Positions 36,675 through 47,585 of a stretch of 64,000 nt of DNA are shown here, one piece after another. Under the pieces are notes generated by a model, which was not told the DNA's origin, did no database searches, and was given only the letters and a program-made list of their open reading frames with translations. Position numbers and translations under genes: made by a program. The stretch spans positions 5,123,977 to 5,187,976 of the forward strand of contig NC_085137.1 of NCBI RefSeq assembly GCF_035046485.1, written 5' to 3'. The stretch is from Aedes albopictus (lineage: Eukaryota; Arthropoda; Insecta; Diptera; Culicidae). The first letter of the stretch is position 1. Every line of letters starts with the position of its first letter.

Positions 36675-36935
36675 CACTCAGTCAAATAAAGCTAAGATTA
36701 CCATAAGATCTAACTTATGAAATAGACTCACAGCTTGGCTTTTATACACATTGAGCAACAAGATATTCTCAAGTGTCGATAGCCATGTTAGTTGGGCACG
36801 AGCTCAGCGATCTCGACGTTCATGGATCGATTCCAGGTTGCACCATTTTACGTTTTTTCTGCTCTTTTCATAAGCTTATCTTATGCAATTAGGTCATAAC
36901 CAGCATCATCACTTTTTATAAGCTATTCTTGGCAT
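36675..36935 (+). mobile_element. Truncated MITE of the CACTCAGC family with tRNA-like B box
   Basis: The left end CACTCAGTCAAATAAAG, preceded by TA, aligns with the inverse of the 88-bp element at 23148-23235. The interior contains GGATCGATTCC at 36824-36834, one mismatch from the pol III B box. No good A box or right terminal repeat was found. The element appears cut at the retrotransposon boundary. Confidence 0.5.
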
Positions 36936-37382
36936 CCATACTAGCGTGGTTCAGGCACGGTAAAGGCTGGGTATGCTGCGCAATTCAGATCCCATTGTGA
37001 TCCACTAGCCTCTGCCCAGCAACTCCTATCCCTACCTCCACGCGGTACCGGCCGGAAACTATGAGCAACCTTAGGGAAGATCGGGTAACCAACCCCGGTG
37101 GGAACTTTGGTCGTAGGCTGACAGGGAAGGGGGGGTTTGCTTCGGCAAACCTGAGCGTCTGTTCTCCAGGAGGAGCGGCTCACAACAGCGTCTGATCCCC
37201 ATGTTAGGGGCGGCTGATCTACGTCCGAGTGCCAGGGAAGGACTCTAAGCTCAACTGTGCACTATGGTCCTCCGGAAAGTAGGGGGTTGGTGTCAGGCCC
37301 TACGAGCCAGCCGTAAAAAACCATTGTAACGGAAAATCAGCAACAGAATAATACGAACCGAGACCAACGGCAACGACCCCAG

Positions 37383-37474
37383 CGAACAAAAAGGACTTGC
37401 GATTGGAAACTCGGTACGTGGAACTGCCGATCTCTCAACTTCATTGGGAGCACCCGCATACTCGCCGATCTACT
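37383..37474 (+). pseudogene. RTE endonuclease, N-terminal piece
   Basis: Frame with the first codon position a multiple of 3. It reads through the N-terminal endonuclease motif TWNCRSLN, which carries the conserved Asn of the APE-like fold, then ILADLL. It stops at the solo LTR junction inside the Leu codon after ADL. The start codon of the ORF is not clear upstream. The frame resumes exactly at 38072 once the LTR is removed. Confidence 0.8.
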
Positions 37475-38066
37475 TGTAGTGTTTCTCCTTTTTTTTTCCA
37501 TCAAAAATCGAGATACTAAAAATCGAAACCTCACAAAACTTACCCTTCTGCTGCAACACACTTTTCAATCCACGATGCTGCACAAAAAAAAACACAATTT
37601 CCCCATGCAAAACACTTTCCCCATGCAAAACTTTTCCGTTCAAACAATGAAAAATTAAACCATTTACAATTTTTACATTTCTCCATTCTGTTTTATTTAC
37701 GATTCCCCCAACAAACTTCTTTCCCCCAACAACACATCTCGTCCGTCACACAATTTGATCCGTCCGCTTCAAGATCCGTTCACAAACTGCCGGTCCGCTG
37801 GGCTTGGGGTTCTGCTTCGCGTCTATCTGCTCATTCATTAGCTTTTCGTTCATCCTCTTTCTCTTTCTTCGCATCGAGCCGCCAACGCAGCGCTGGTGGG
37901 CTTTTCGAACACTCTGCGCTATCGTGTACTCCGAATTCCAATGCTCGTGTTCGAAAGGTCAATAGAGCTGTGCAGCCTCCTCCGTAGGTACACTCAAATA
38001 AATAAGAGTGCGTGAATCATGTATATTTGAATAAAATATTAACATTATCAGGTCCATATCACTACA
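37475..38066. mobile_element. Solo LTR inserted in the RTE endonuclease
   Basis: 592 bp beginning TGTAGTG and ending CACTACA, the TG...CA ends of an LTR with a 7-bp inverted repeat. It is flanked by a 5-bp direct duplication CTACT (37470-37474 and 38067-38071). AATAAA-type signals lie near the 3' end (about 37995 and 38030). There is no primer binding site or coding region, so the internal part was probably lost by LTR-LTR recombination. BEL/Pao or Ty3/gypsy origin cannot be separated. A short DNA transposon is less likely, because the inverted repeat stops after 7 bp. Confidence 0.8.
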
Positions 38067-38473
38067 CTACTGAAAGACCGCGGGTTCGACATCGTAGCGC
38101 TGCAGGAGGTGTGTTGGACAGGATCCATGGTGCGAATGTTTAGAAGTAATCAAACCATCTACCAGAGCTGCGGCAACACACGCGAGCTGGGAACAGCTTT
38201 CATCGTGATGGGTGATATGCAGAGGCGCGTGATCGGTTGGTGGCCGATCGACGAAAGAATGTGCAGGTTGAGGATCAAGGGCCGATTCTTCAACTTCAGC
38301 ATAATAAACGTGCACAGCCCACACTCCGGAAGCACTGATGATGACAAGGACGCATTTTACGCGCAGCTCGAACGCGAGTACGATCGCTGCCCAAGCCACG
38401 ACGTCAAGATCATCATAGGAGATTTGAACGCTCAGGTAGGCCAGGAGGAGGAATTCAGACCGACGATTGGTAA
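38067..38473 (+). pseudogene. RTE endonuclease, central piece
   Basis: In the same frame as the N-terminal piece. It contains DIVALQEV (the catalytic Glu motif), then VHSPHSG and IIIGDLNAQVG (the catalytic Asp and Asn motif). The coding sequence is open up to the hAT MITE, after which the frame is picked up at 38968. This fixes it as the middle of an APE-type endonuclease that nicks target DNA during retrotransposition. Confidence 0.88.
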
Positions 38474-38959
38474 TAGACATGGGTAACTCACTCGCGAATC
38501 GACTCAAAGAACCGATTCGCGAAACCGAATGAGTGAACCGTGATTCTTTTTAAAAGAGTTACGATTCGCTGAAGTCAATTACGAGTACAAAAAGTAGCCA
38601 AAAATAGTTGGATTGACTGCGTACTTCAATCATGATTATTTAGACACAGAATATCGCAAACTTTGCCAATAGATCATATTTTCATTCGTATATTGTATGG
38701 CCGCGCTAGTGATTTGTCTCTTTAGTGGGAGAAACTAAAATCTGTGTTTTACTGTGTCGACGGCTGAGCCGACCCATACCTATTTAGTCGATTTCCTAGA
38801 AAATTGCACATATAAAAAAGGAGTCGGTTAACATCGAAAAATGGCATTTTTCATCAAGTTACGTAAATGAGTTGCTGAATCGGTCAAAAGAGTCGACTCT
38901 TTTTTGAGAGTGAATCGGAAACGATTCACTCTCAAAATGGAATCAGTTTCCCATCTCTA
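38474..38959. mobile_element. hAT MITE inserted in the RTE endonuclease
   Basis: 486 bp. Left end TAGACATGGGTAACTCACTC; right end is the inverse of TAGAGATGGGAAACTGATTC. An 8-bp duplication ATTGGTAA flanks it (38466-38473 and 38960-38967). TAGAGATGGG ends with an 8-bp duplication indicate the hAT superfamily. Subterminal cgaatc/gattcg and gagtcgactc motifs repeat near both ends, as expected for transposase binding. No transposase frame. Confidence 0.92.
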
Positions 38960-38967
38960 ATTGGTAA

Positions 38968-41392
38968 GTTTAGCGCCCACCAGCAAACGAACGAAAACGG
39001 CCTACGACTCATTGATTTCGCCGCCTCCAAAAATATGGCCATACGTAGCACCTTTTTCCAACACAGCCTCCCTTATCGTTAATCTCAAATTGACCACGTT
39101 CTGATTGACGGACGGCACTTCTCCGACATTATCGACGTCAGGACCTATCGTGGCGCCAACATCGACTCCGACCACTATCTGGTGATGGTCAAACTGCGCC
39201 CAAAACTCTCCGTCATCAACAATGTACGGTACCGGCGACCGCCACGGTACAACCTAGAGCGACTGAAGCAACCGGATGTCGCCTCAGCATACGCGCAGAA
39301 TCTCGAAGCCGCGTTGCCAGACGAGGGCGAGCTCGATGAGGCCCCTCTAGAGGACTGCTGGAGTACAGTGAAAGCAGCCATCAACGACGCAGCCGAGAGC
39401 ACCATCGGGTACGTGGAACGGAATCGACGGAACGAATGGTTCGACGAAGAGTGCAGAACGGTTTTGGAGGAGAAGAACGCAGCGAGGGCGGTAATGCTGC
39501 AGCAAGGGACTCGACAGAACGTGGAACGTTACAAACAGAAGCGGAAACAGCAGACCCGCCTCTTTCGGCAGAAAAAACGCCGCCTGGAAGAAGCGGAGTG
39601 TGAAGAAATGGAACTGCTGTGCCGTTCTCAAGAAACACGGAAATTCTATCAGAAGCTCAACGCATCCCACAACGGCTTCGTGCCGCGAGCCGAAATATGC
39701 AGGGATAAAGACGGAGGCCTCCTGACGGACGGACGTGAGGTGATCGAAAGGTGGAAGCAGCACTTCGATCAGCACCTGAACGGCGTGGAGAACGTAGGCA
39801 CGGGAGCCCACGGCAACGGAAGGAACGACGATGCCAGTGCAGCGGAGGACGGAAATGAACCAACTCCCACGCTGAGGGAAGTTAAGGATGCCATTCACCA
39901 GCTCAAAACCAACAAAGCAGCTGGAAAGGATGGTATCGCAGCTGAACTCATCAAGATGGGCCCAGAAAAGTTGGCCACCTGTCTGCATCGGCTGATAGTC
40001 AGGATCTGGGAAACCGAACAGCTACCGGAGGAGTGGAAGGAAGGGGTAATCTGCCCCATTCACAAGAAAGGCGACCATTTGGAATGTGAGAACTTCAGGG
40101 CGGTCACTATTTTGAATGCTGCCTACAAAGTGCTATCCCAGATCATCTTCCGTCGTCTGTCACCTAAAACAAATGAGTTCGTGGGAAGTTATCAAGCCGG
40201 CTTCATCGACGGCCGGTCGACAACGGACCAGATCTTTACCGTACGGCAAATCCTCCAGAAATGCCGTGAATACCAGGTCCCAACGCATCACCTGTTCATC
40301 GACTTCAAAGCGGCATACGACAGTATCGACCGCGCAGAGCTATGGAGAATCATGGACGAAAACGGCTTTCCTGGGAAGCTGACTAGACTGATTAAAGCAA
40401 CGATGGACGGTGTGCAAAACTGCGTAAGGGTTTCGGGTGAACTATCCAGCTCATTCGAATCTCGCCGGGGACTGCGACAAGGTGATGGACTCTCATGTCT
40501 ACTCATCAACATCGCTCTGGAAGGTGTGCTGTGACGAGTCGGGCTCAACAGCCGGGGAACGATTTTCACAAAATCCGGTCAATTTGTGTGCTTTGTCGTC
40601 CGCATTATCGCATTGGACATTATCGCTAGAACATTTGGAACGGTGGCAGAGCTGTACACCCGCCTGAAACGCGAAGTAGCAAAGGTCGGACTGGTGATGA
40701 ATGCCTCAAAAACAAAGTACATGCTGGTAGGCGGAATCGAAAACGACCGGATCCGTCAGGGTAGTAATGTTACGATAGACGGGGATACTTTCGAGGTGGT
40801 GGAGGAATTCGTCTACCTCGGATCCTTACTGACGGCTGACAACAACGTGAGCCGTGAAATTCGGAGGCGCATCATCAGCGGAAGTCGGGCCTACTACGGG
40901 CTCCAGAAGAAACTGCCGTCGAAAAAGATTCACCCACGCACCAAATGCACCATGTACAAAACGCTAATAAGACCGGTGATCCTCTACGGGCACGAGACAT
41001 GGACCATGCTCGAGGAGGACCTACAAGCACTCGGAGTTTTCGAGCGACGGGTGCTAAGGACGATCTTCGGCGGCGTGCAGGAGAACGGTGTGTGGCGGAG
41101 AAGGATGAACCACGAGCTCGCTGCACTTTACGGCGAACCTAGCATCCAGAAGGTGGCCAAAGCCGGAAGGATACGGTGGGCAGGGCATGTTGCAAGAATG
41201 CCGGACAACAACCCTGCAAAGCTGGTGTTTGCAACGGATCCGGTTGGCACAAGAAGGCGTGGAGCGCAGAGAGCACGATGGGCGGACCAGGTGGAGCGTG
41301 ACTTGGCGAGCATTGGGCGCGACCGAGGATGGAGAGCGGCAGCCACAAACCGAGTATTGTGGCGTACTATTGTTGATTATGTCTTGTCTTAA
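38968..41392 (+). pseudogene. RTE endonuclease C-terminus and reverse transcriptase, inactivated
   Basis: Reads from the end of the endonuclease (QIDHVLID, then SDHYLV with the catalytic Asp-His) into the RT. RT landmarks are GKDGIAAELIK (about 39922), ENFRAVTIL (about 40087), motif A FIDFKAAYDSI (about 40295) and motif B GLRQGDGLS (about 40468). Motif C should give a Phe/Tyr-Ala-Asp-Asp box near 40585-40610. Here the sequence reads CFVVRIIALDII, so both catalytic Asp are gone. In-frame stops occur at 39080-39082 (TAA, in the endonuclease beside a likely deletion) and 40532-40534 (TGA, consistent with CGA-to-TGA decay). The C-terminal domain (GSLLTADNNVSREI, YKTLIRPVILYGHETW) is open to 41392. 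Confidence 0.9.
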
Positions 41393-41395
41393 TGA

Positions 41396-41421
41396 TGTTG
41401 AACAAATAAATGTATGTATGT
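41396..41421 (+). other. RTE 3' terminus with TGTA tandem tail
   Basis: The sequence tgttgaacaaataaatgtatgtatgta closes the element a few bases after the stop codon. Its aataaa doubles as a possible polyadenylation signal. The same terminus recurs alone at 44196-44230. Confidence 0.75.
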
Positions 41422-41475
41422 AACTTTGATTGAGCGAAACAGCTACAGATAGATGAGGTCTTCTTTAAGACATTA

Positions 41476-41875
41476 CAGTTGACTCTCTACATCTCGATAT
41501 TGAAGGGACCATCGAGATAGAGAGAGATTGAACTCAAGAACCAATTTATAATGCACACTAGATTGAAAAATCGTCCGTAACTAGAAAAAAACCGTCAACA
41601 AACAGATGTCACTTCGCCTTCCCAGTATGTTTTGCTCCTAAGAAACGAGATCTAGCAACCTGTAAAAACGGGCATATCGACATATGGAGAGAAAATCTAG
41701 AACAAAAACGAATGAGATCGCATCGAGATAGAGAGATATCGAGATAAGGAGATATCGACATGTAGAAGGGTAAAATGTAGGGAAGTGGAACCATCTCGGC
41801 AGGGGTCCTATTTTGGGAACTTTTCTGTTATAACGCAGCCAATTCTGAACCAATTGACATGTGGAGAGTCGACTG
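41476..41875. mobile_element. TA-flanked MITE, CAGTTGACTCTC ends
   Basis: 400 bp. Left end CAGTTGACTCTCTACATCTC; right end is the inverse of CAGTCGACTCTCCACATGTC. TA lies at 41474-41475 and 41876-41877. The interior repeats gagatagagagat/atcgagata. The frames inside follow these repeats and are not genes. A single end of the same family lies at about 45030-45055. Confidence 0.82.
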
Positions 41876-41940
41876 TACTTCTAAAGGCGTAAGAGATCGT
41901 TTCATTATCATGCTCCATTTATGCCTACGTTACCGACGGC

Positions 41941-43615
41941 ACATTTAACTTCCATACAAACCACTGCACAATGGTCCGAATCTACGTTTTAGCAGGAAAA
42001 AAATCCGTACCTCTGTTTTCGTTAATTTTAGGCGTTTGGTGTCTTCAGAGAAGTTGTTTGCATTTGTTTGCTGCATCTTTTCCAAAAATTTTTGATTAGG
42101 GTGGTCCACGTTCTAACTCAAATCTGGAAAAAAAATTTAAATTTTAAGTCATACGCGATCGAGTTCTTCAGAAAAGTTGTAGGCAATGCTATTTCGAGCA
42201 ACTTTGCTGAATACGCTGTTTATCTAGCTCTTAATTTGAACATAGTAGGTCAATTTTAAGTTTTGACTTAGGGTGAGCCCCCCAAAAACGTTTTTTTTCG
42301 CAATAACTTTTTTATTTGATTTTTTTCGAAGATGTGAGCTTCGGAGCATTTGAAGAGCAAGTAATGATGCATATTTGTTCTGAACATTGCTTGTTGCTAG
42401 GTCCTGTCATTCAAATGTTATGGGCAATTTTGACTTAAAAACAACGATGTCTTCAAATGCTTATATCTCATGGAGCTGGTTAAATAAAAAAAGTTCTTTA
42501 AGCGGCATTTGAAAGGTCACATATAAAGCCAAGTGTGGAGCAAATATTACAAGAACGTTATTTTTTAAATTGAAATAAATCGACTCCAAAAATCCCCTTA
42601 AAAAATCGAAAAACTACTTATAACTCATACAATTTTAAAGATAGAGTCAAACTGTCTTCAGAAAAAATGTGGGTTTTCACGATACCTAAAAGTTTTCCAT
42701 ACACGACTTTTTTGTAAAACGTGAAACAAAAGCTTGAAATTGATAATTTGTTTTTAAAGAATATAATCGTTCTGATTTCCTAGAAAAACATAACATGTAC
42801 CCCTAAGAATCAAATTATCAATTTCAAGCTTTTGTTTCACGTTTTGCAAAAACATCGTGTATGGAAAACTTGTAGGCATGGTAAAAACCTACATTTTTTC
42901 CGAGGACAGTTTGACTCTATCTTTAAAATTGTATGAGTTATAAGTAGTTTTTCGATTTTTTAAGAGGATTTTTGGAGTCGATTTATTCCAATTTAAAAAA
43001 TAACGTTCTTGTAATATTTGCTTCAAATTTGGCTTTATATGTGACCTTCCAAATGTCGCTTAAGGAACTTTTTTTATTTTACCAGCTCCTAGAGATATAA
43101 GCATTTGAAGACATCGTTGTTTTTAAGTCAAAATTGCCCATAACATTTGAATGACAAGACTTAGCAACGTGCAATGTTCAGAACAAATATGCGTCATTAC
43201 TTGCTCTTCAAATGCTCCGAAGCTCACATCTTCGAAAAAAATCAAATAAAAAAGTTATTGCGAAAAAACCGTTTTTGGGTGGCTCACCCTAAGTCAAAAC
43301 TTAAAATTGACCTACTATGTTCAAATTAAGAGCTAGATAAACGGCGTATTCGGCAAAGTTGCTCAAAATAGCATTGCCTACAACTTTGCTGAGGAACTCG
43401 ATCGTGTATGACTTGAAATTTAAAAGTTCTATTCCAGATTTGAGTTAAGACGCGGACCACCCTAATCAAAATTTTTTGGAAAAGATGCAGCAAACAAATG
43501 CAAACAACTTCTCTGAAGACACCAAATGCCTAAAATTAACGAAAATAGAGATACGGTTTTTTTTCCTGCTAAAACGCGGATTCGGACCATTGTGCACTGC
43601 ATGGAAGTTAAATGT
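41941..43615. mobile_element. Giant foldback element, arms about 800 bp
   Basis: Two arms (about 41941-42751 and 42812-43615) are inverted copies of each other at high identity along their whole length, with a loop of about 60 bp. Outer ends share acatttaacttccat. Landmarks in both arms: gattagggtggtccacg (inverse in the right arm), ttcggagcatttgaagagca and acaattttaaagatagagtc. No coding capacity. A target duplication could not be fixed. The arms could form a hairpin of 800 bp. Confidence 0.93.
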
Positions 43616-43805
43616 TACGTTCTTGTCAGGAAAAACACGAAAACCTTAAAATAAGTAAAAGTTGTAACCTAGGTTGTAACCAATGTGATCCAAGGCATAT
43701 ACCCCATTACCATTCGCTTATGATGAGGAAGTGTAATAGGCTACGCCACGAGTCTTCCCATTCATAAAGAGCAAAAAGAGACTGAAAGGAAGGAGTCAAA
43801 TGTTT

Positions 43806-44113
43806 TTTATGCAATTCAGTATCATAATTTACATTTTATATAACTCGTGTTGGTATCATAATGGTCATTTTTTCCGAACTGGCTCATTATGCAACTGAAA
43901 TGGGTTGCATAATGAAAAATAGTTATATAATGTTCATAATGCAACTCATTTGAAAAAATCATTGCATACAATTTTGTATGGAACTCGTCGCAAAACTCGA
44001 TTTTTTCAGCACTCTTCGTATTTATCCAACTCGGCAAGCCTCGTTGGATAAATGTACGACTCGTGCTGAAAAAATCAACTTTTTGCAACTCGTTACATAA
44101 ATAACTATTTTTT
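43806..44113. mobile_element. Dispersed palindrome-rich repeat, copy 1
   Basis: Begins tttttatgcaattcagtatc and ends taacgagttgcaaaaag-type sequence in inverse. The same sequence appears in the opposite orientation at 61929-62243. It contains internal inverted repeats (catttcagttgcataatg and its inverse; cgaggcttgccgag). The shared ends of the two copies set the boundaries. The superfamily cannot be told. Confidence 0.75.
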
Positions 44114-44195
44114 GTTTTGTCTCAGAGTACCAAGCAGTACCTCTGCTTCACCGGATCATAATTTCAACATGGAAAAAAGTTTCGATTTAGTAGGC

Positions 44196-44230
44196 TGTTG
44201 AACAAATAAATGTATGTATGTATGTATGTA
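44196..44230 (+). mobile_element. Severely 5'-truncated RTE copy (3' tail only)
   Basis: Contains tgttgaacaaataaatg followed by four or five TGTA units, identical to the 3' end of the RTE at 41396-41421. Only about 35 bp remain, as expected from early termination of reverse transcription. A foldback element begins directly at its end. Confidence 0.8.
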
Positions 44231-44971
44231 CTAGCGTGGTTCAAAAAATCGCTTTTACTTCACACCGCTCATTTGATTTGTAACCAGATTCTATGCCTTC
44301 TCCCAAAGTTTGAGCTCATTTGGTTGAAAATTGAGACTGCACAAGCCCTTCAAAGTTTGTATGGGAATTAGTATGGGAAAACGATGTTTTTCATTCAATC
44401 GCCCGTAGTATTTCCCCAAGGGCCCTAGAGGGTTAGTTGACCCTCGGTACTCCTAGGGTACTCTATCAGCTACAACTTTGCCGAAGACCGCATTCAAATC
44501 GGACGCCCCATTAATTAGTTACCGGATTTTATCCAAAATCGAAATCTTTACTCATGATGGTTAAACTATTCGAGGGGCATCACTGCATTTTGCAGTGGAA
44601 CATAGTAGCCATGATTTCAGTATGCTATTTTTGGCGCCTTATGCAGCAATGTTGCCTGCTGGGAAGCTGGAGGATCACTGTTAAAGTTTGTCCAGTTGGA
44701 TACAAATCGATAACTAATTAATGAGGTGTCCGATTTGAATGCGTAGCTGAGAGAGTAGCCTACTAACTCTCTAGGGCACTTGGGGAAATACTACGGGCGA
44801 TTGAATGAAAAACATCGTTTTCCCATACTAATTCCCATACAAATTTTAAAGGGTTGGTGCAGTCTCAATTTTCAACCAAATTGAGCTCAAATTTTGGGAG
44901 AAGGCATAGAATCTGGTTACGAATCGAATAATCAGTGTGGAGCAAAAACGATTTTTTGATCCAACTCGCGT
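44231..44971. mobile_element. Foldback element, arms about 300 bp
   Basis: The left arm (44231-44540) and right arm (about 44685-44971) are inverted copies. They share ggttcaaaaaatcg/ggatcaaaaaatcg near the ends, agattctatgccttctccca, gaaaattgagactgca and gaaaaacatcgttttccca. The centre (about 44545-44680) is single copy. No open frame. It starts at the last base of the RTE tail copy. Confidence 0.88.
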
Positions 44972-45638
44972 TTAGTATCAGGCGTATCTAAAATCATCGA
45001 TTTAAACTTTGAATTTACAATCAGTTTCAATATCAAGATATGGAGAGTCGACTGTATGTTGAACATCAAAGATCAATTTACAAGCATTTTCCGAGGTAAA
45101 ATTTGTGGAAAATGGCAGCCGATTCTAATTTCGGCCGGCCATATTCAAAACAACGCTGATCAAAGAAAACGCGAGGCAGTTGTAAAAGCGCAGCCACTCG
45201 CGTGCACTGCCTGCTACACCTAATCTTTCTCCGCACTGTTCTGCTTCATTTTGATCAATATTCAATGTAACTGGCCATTGCTAGAAGGCGTAACACCACC
45301 GGCTGAATCAAATTTAGTCATCCGATGCAGCGAGAAAAAACGCGAAGGCACACTACCGTTCCAATCGATCTGACAACAATGTACATGTCGTCCGCGAATC
45401 AAACAAATTGGCCGCATTTCGTCAAATTCGTCACATTACAAGATGATATTGAATAGCAGTCGTGGTAGATCGACCCTTGTTCACAGCTCCTTACCTTTTC
45501 GAATGAATGTTTCTTCTAAACAGTGTTGTAAGCAATTGTGACCATTACGAGATAATCGTTAAATCGCATTTATGATCTCTGTGGTAATGATATTTGTATT
45601 ATATTTGTCATTTGTATGTCTATTGTCTGTGCCAAGGA
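44972..45638. other. Unassigned sequence plus a MITE end
   Basis: Contains tatggagagtcgactg followed by TA at about 45036-45056, one terminal repeat of the 41476-41875 family. The rest is unique-looking with a GC-richer patch at 45100-45480. No gene seen. Confidence 0.4.
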
Positions 45639-45915
45639 GACCTCATGAAACCCCCTGAAATCCCGTGAGATCTACTGCCTTTGATACCTCCAGGTACTCC
45701 TTGAGACCCCCTGAAATGCCATGAGATTCCCAGATATTCCTTTAAATTCCCTGGGTCCCCTTGGAGACCCTGAGGTCCTCTGAAATATCCCTGAGACCAC
45801 CTGATGTGACCCTGAGACCTCCTGCTCCTGGAGCTCGCCGAGCCTCCTCAAATGCCCTTGGAACCATAGTAAACCCCCTGGGATCTCTGATAAACCCCTG
45901 AGATCTTCCGAAGCA
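45639..45915. repeat. CCCTGAGACC-type degenerate repeat
   Basis: Recurring ccctgaaatcc, gagaccccctga and ctgagacctcctg units at roughly 12-20 bp. The inverse resembles the GGCGTTTCAGAG family at 32140-32545. Confidence 0.55.
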
Positions 45916-47585
45916 CGTGTAATGAGAGAAAGTTTATTTATACAGTTTTCCGTTCTGTAACATTCCCTCGCATTTAATACTTACAATAACCGATGTAAGC
46001 GTATAACTTCAAAACAAGCTATGATAAACTAGGCATCTTTTGTGTATCATATTCCTTCGTATATCATGCCAAATATGACCCCTTTCATCCCTCCGAATAG
46101 CTGAAGAAGAAAATGCTAATAAAACCCACAGTGACTCGCTGCAAATGACGGAAAGCAATAGCCCACCAAAAATCATCGCCCATTGCGCATAGTTTGGCTC
46201 CGCCCGCTGGCTCGAATCGTTTTAAAACCTGTAAAATTTGCCATTAATATTCATTATAATAACATTAATGATAATTCAGCAGCGTACTCAGCAAATGCGC
46301 ATTATGAAAATTGAGCGGGCGCACAGTGATGCGAGGGCGGCGAAAAGTCAAAAAATCAACTTTCAGATATGGGTTCTGTATTATTTTTGTACTATTTCTA
46401 TATATTTCGAGAGCTTATTGTAAAAGTTTCAATAAGATTGGACCGAAACTGATTTTTTTACAGCATTACAAAGTATGTGTTGAAAAGTGTTGCATTTTTA
46501 GTCTCTCTGTAGAATGTATGGGGAAACGGAAAAAAAATTCAACTAAGTTTTCAAATATGAGGACGCAGTTGGACACATTTCACGCTATGCTTATTTTGAA
46601 GATTTTCATGTCGTGTTTCAGAAAATCAATGGGTCATCTTGCGCAAACTTGCGCAACATATGTTTTGAGTCCCTTGAACACAGAGTATGCTACAATATTT
46701 AGTACAAAATAATACCGTCCGTGCCTGGACTTGGTATGCATATCATTGTAGTCAGGGTAAAAGCATTTGCTAAAATGTTTTCTTTTTTTTTTTAATTTGT
46801 AGCTGAGGTTGGCGATGCTACAACGATTTCATTGCATTTTTGTGTTATCCACTTGAGCCGTCCAAGCTCACACGTCATTGAGTTTAACGGAGCCGTACAT
46901 TCAGTTCGAATGAAGTCAGCGTTCACTCGTTAACTCTATTAGTATACTAGGGTCAATATGACCCAAATTTGAAAATAAATCAGGCATATCTTAATTATTT
47001 ATGCACGGAAACTTATTATTCTGGGGTAACATAAAACAGCATCAACATTTTTGATAAAGCATAAACCGTACGAGCTGAACAAAAAACTTAATAACTTAAT
47101 AAAAAATAATACACTAGGGTCATATATAAACGCGGCAAATGAAACCCTTACAGCCCAGTGACATTTTAACCAAACAACACCATTTTATATATCATTCGAT
47201 TGGAAATTTTGTAAAGAACTCGATGTTGAAGTGAAAAATTTATTTGTGGTACAATGATCACCGGGAATCGACTACAATGAATATCTTGTTGACCATAACA
47301 CTTACCGCATCTTCAACCATTTAGGTTTTATAGGAAACCTGCTTTTAAGTAAAGTTAAAAAAAATGTTTTGATCCCATAGTGTATTCTGCTGGCTGAAAC
47401 TTAGACAGATCATTGATAGCGGAAGCCATGTTAGAAAATTTTCGGACATTTCGTGGTGCCCCGAGGAACTTGTGGCAAGAAACATGTACATATGTAGTAA
47501 CGTCAAAACATGGCGTGTAACAGCTCTTTCGTGTGATGTTTAATGAATGTTCTTCGGGTTGTGCCTGAACGGATGGGCTTTAGGA
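45916..47585. other. Unassigned sequence, no supported gene
   Basis: 46080-46340 is GC-richer with ATTA-type motifs. 46311-46712 holds a 133-codon frame with no domain, in sequence that looks like a decayed repeat arm. 46925-47150 has two tagggtca-tat stretches (about 46942 and 47112). No gene supported. Confidence 0.35.

Larger units (their letters stand above)
36940..41421 (+). mobile_element. RTE-clade (JAM-like) non-LTR retrotransposon, interrupted and inactive
   Basis: A GC-richer unit with an apurinic-type endonuclease, a reverse transcriptase and a very short 3' end, finishing tgttgaacaaataaatgtatgtatgta. Short 3' UTRs ending in small tandem repeats are typical of the RTE clade. Removing the solo LTR (37475-38066) and the hAT MITE (38474-38959) with one target copy each leaves about 3.4 kb, near the usual RTE length. 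The 5' boundary is set at about 36940 by homology with the inverted relic at 55345-55535. The closest known name is JAM1 of Aedes, but the family assignment is an inference. Confidence 0.88.

Noticed and set aside
37475..38066. Insert in the RTE as a DNA transposon
   Set aside because: Terminal inversion is only 7 bp, ends are TG...CA, the duplication is 5 bp and AATAAA signals are present, all of which favour a solo LTR.
39347..39988. Minus-strand frame of 213 codons
   Set aside because: Shadow of the RTE reverse transcriptase frame on the plus strand.
46311..46712. 133-codon plus-strand frame as a secreted or membrane protein
   Set aside because: The hydrophobic stretch arises from T-rich sequence in what looks like a decayed repeat arm. 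No start context or homology could be shown.
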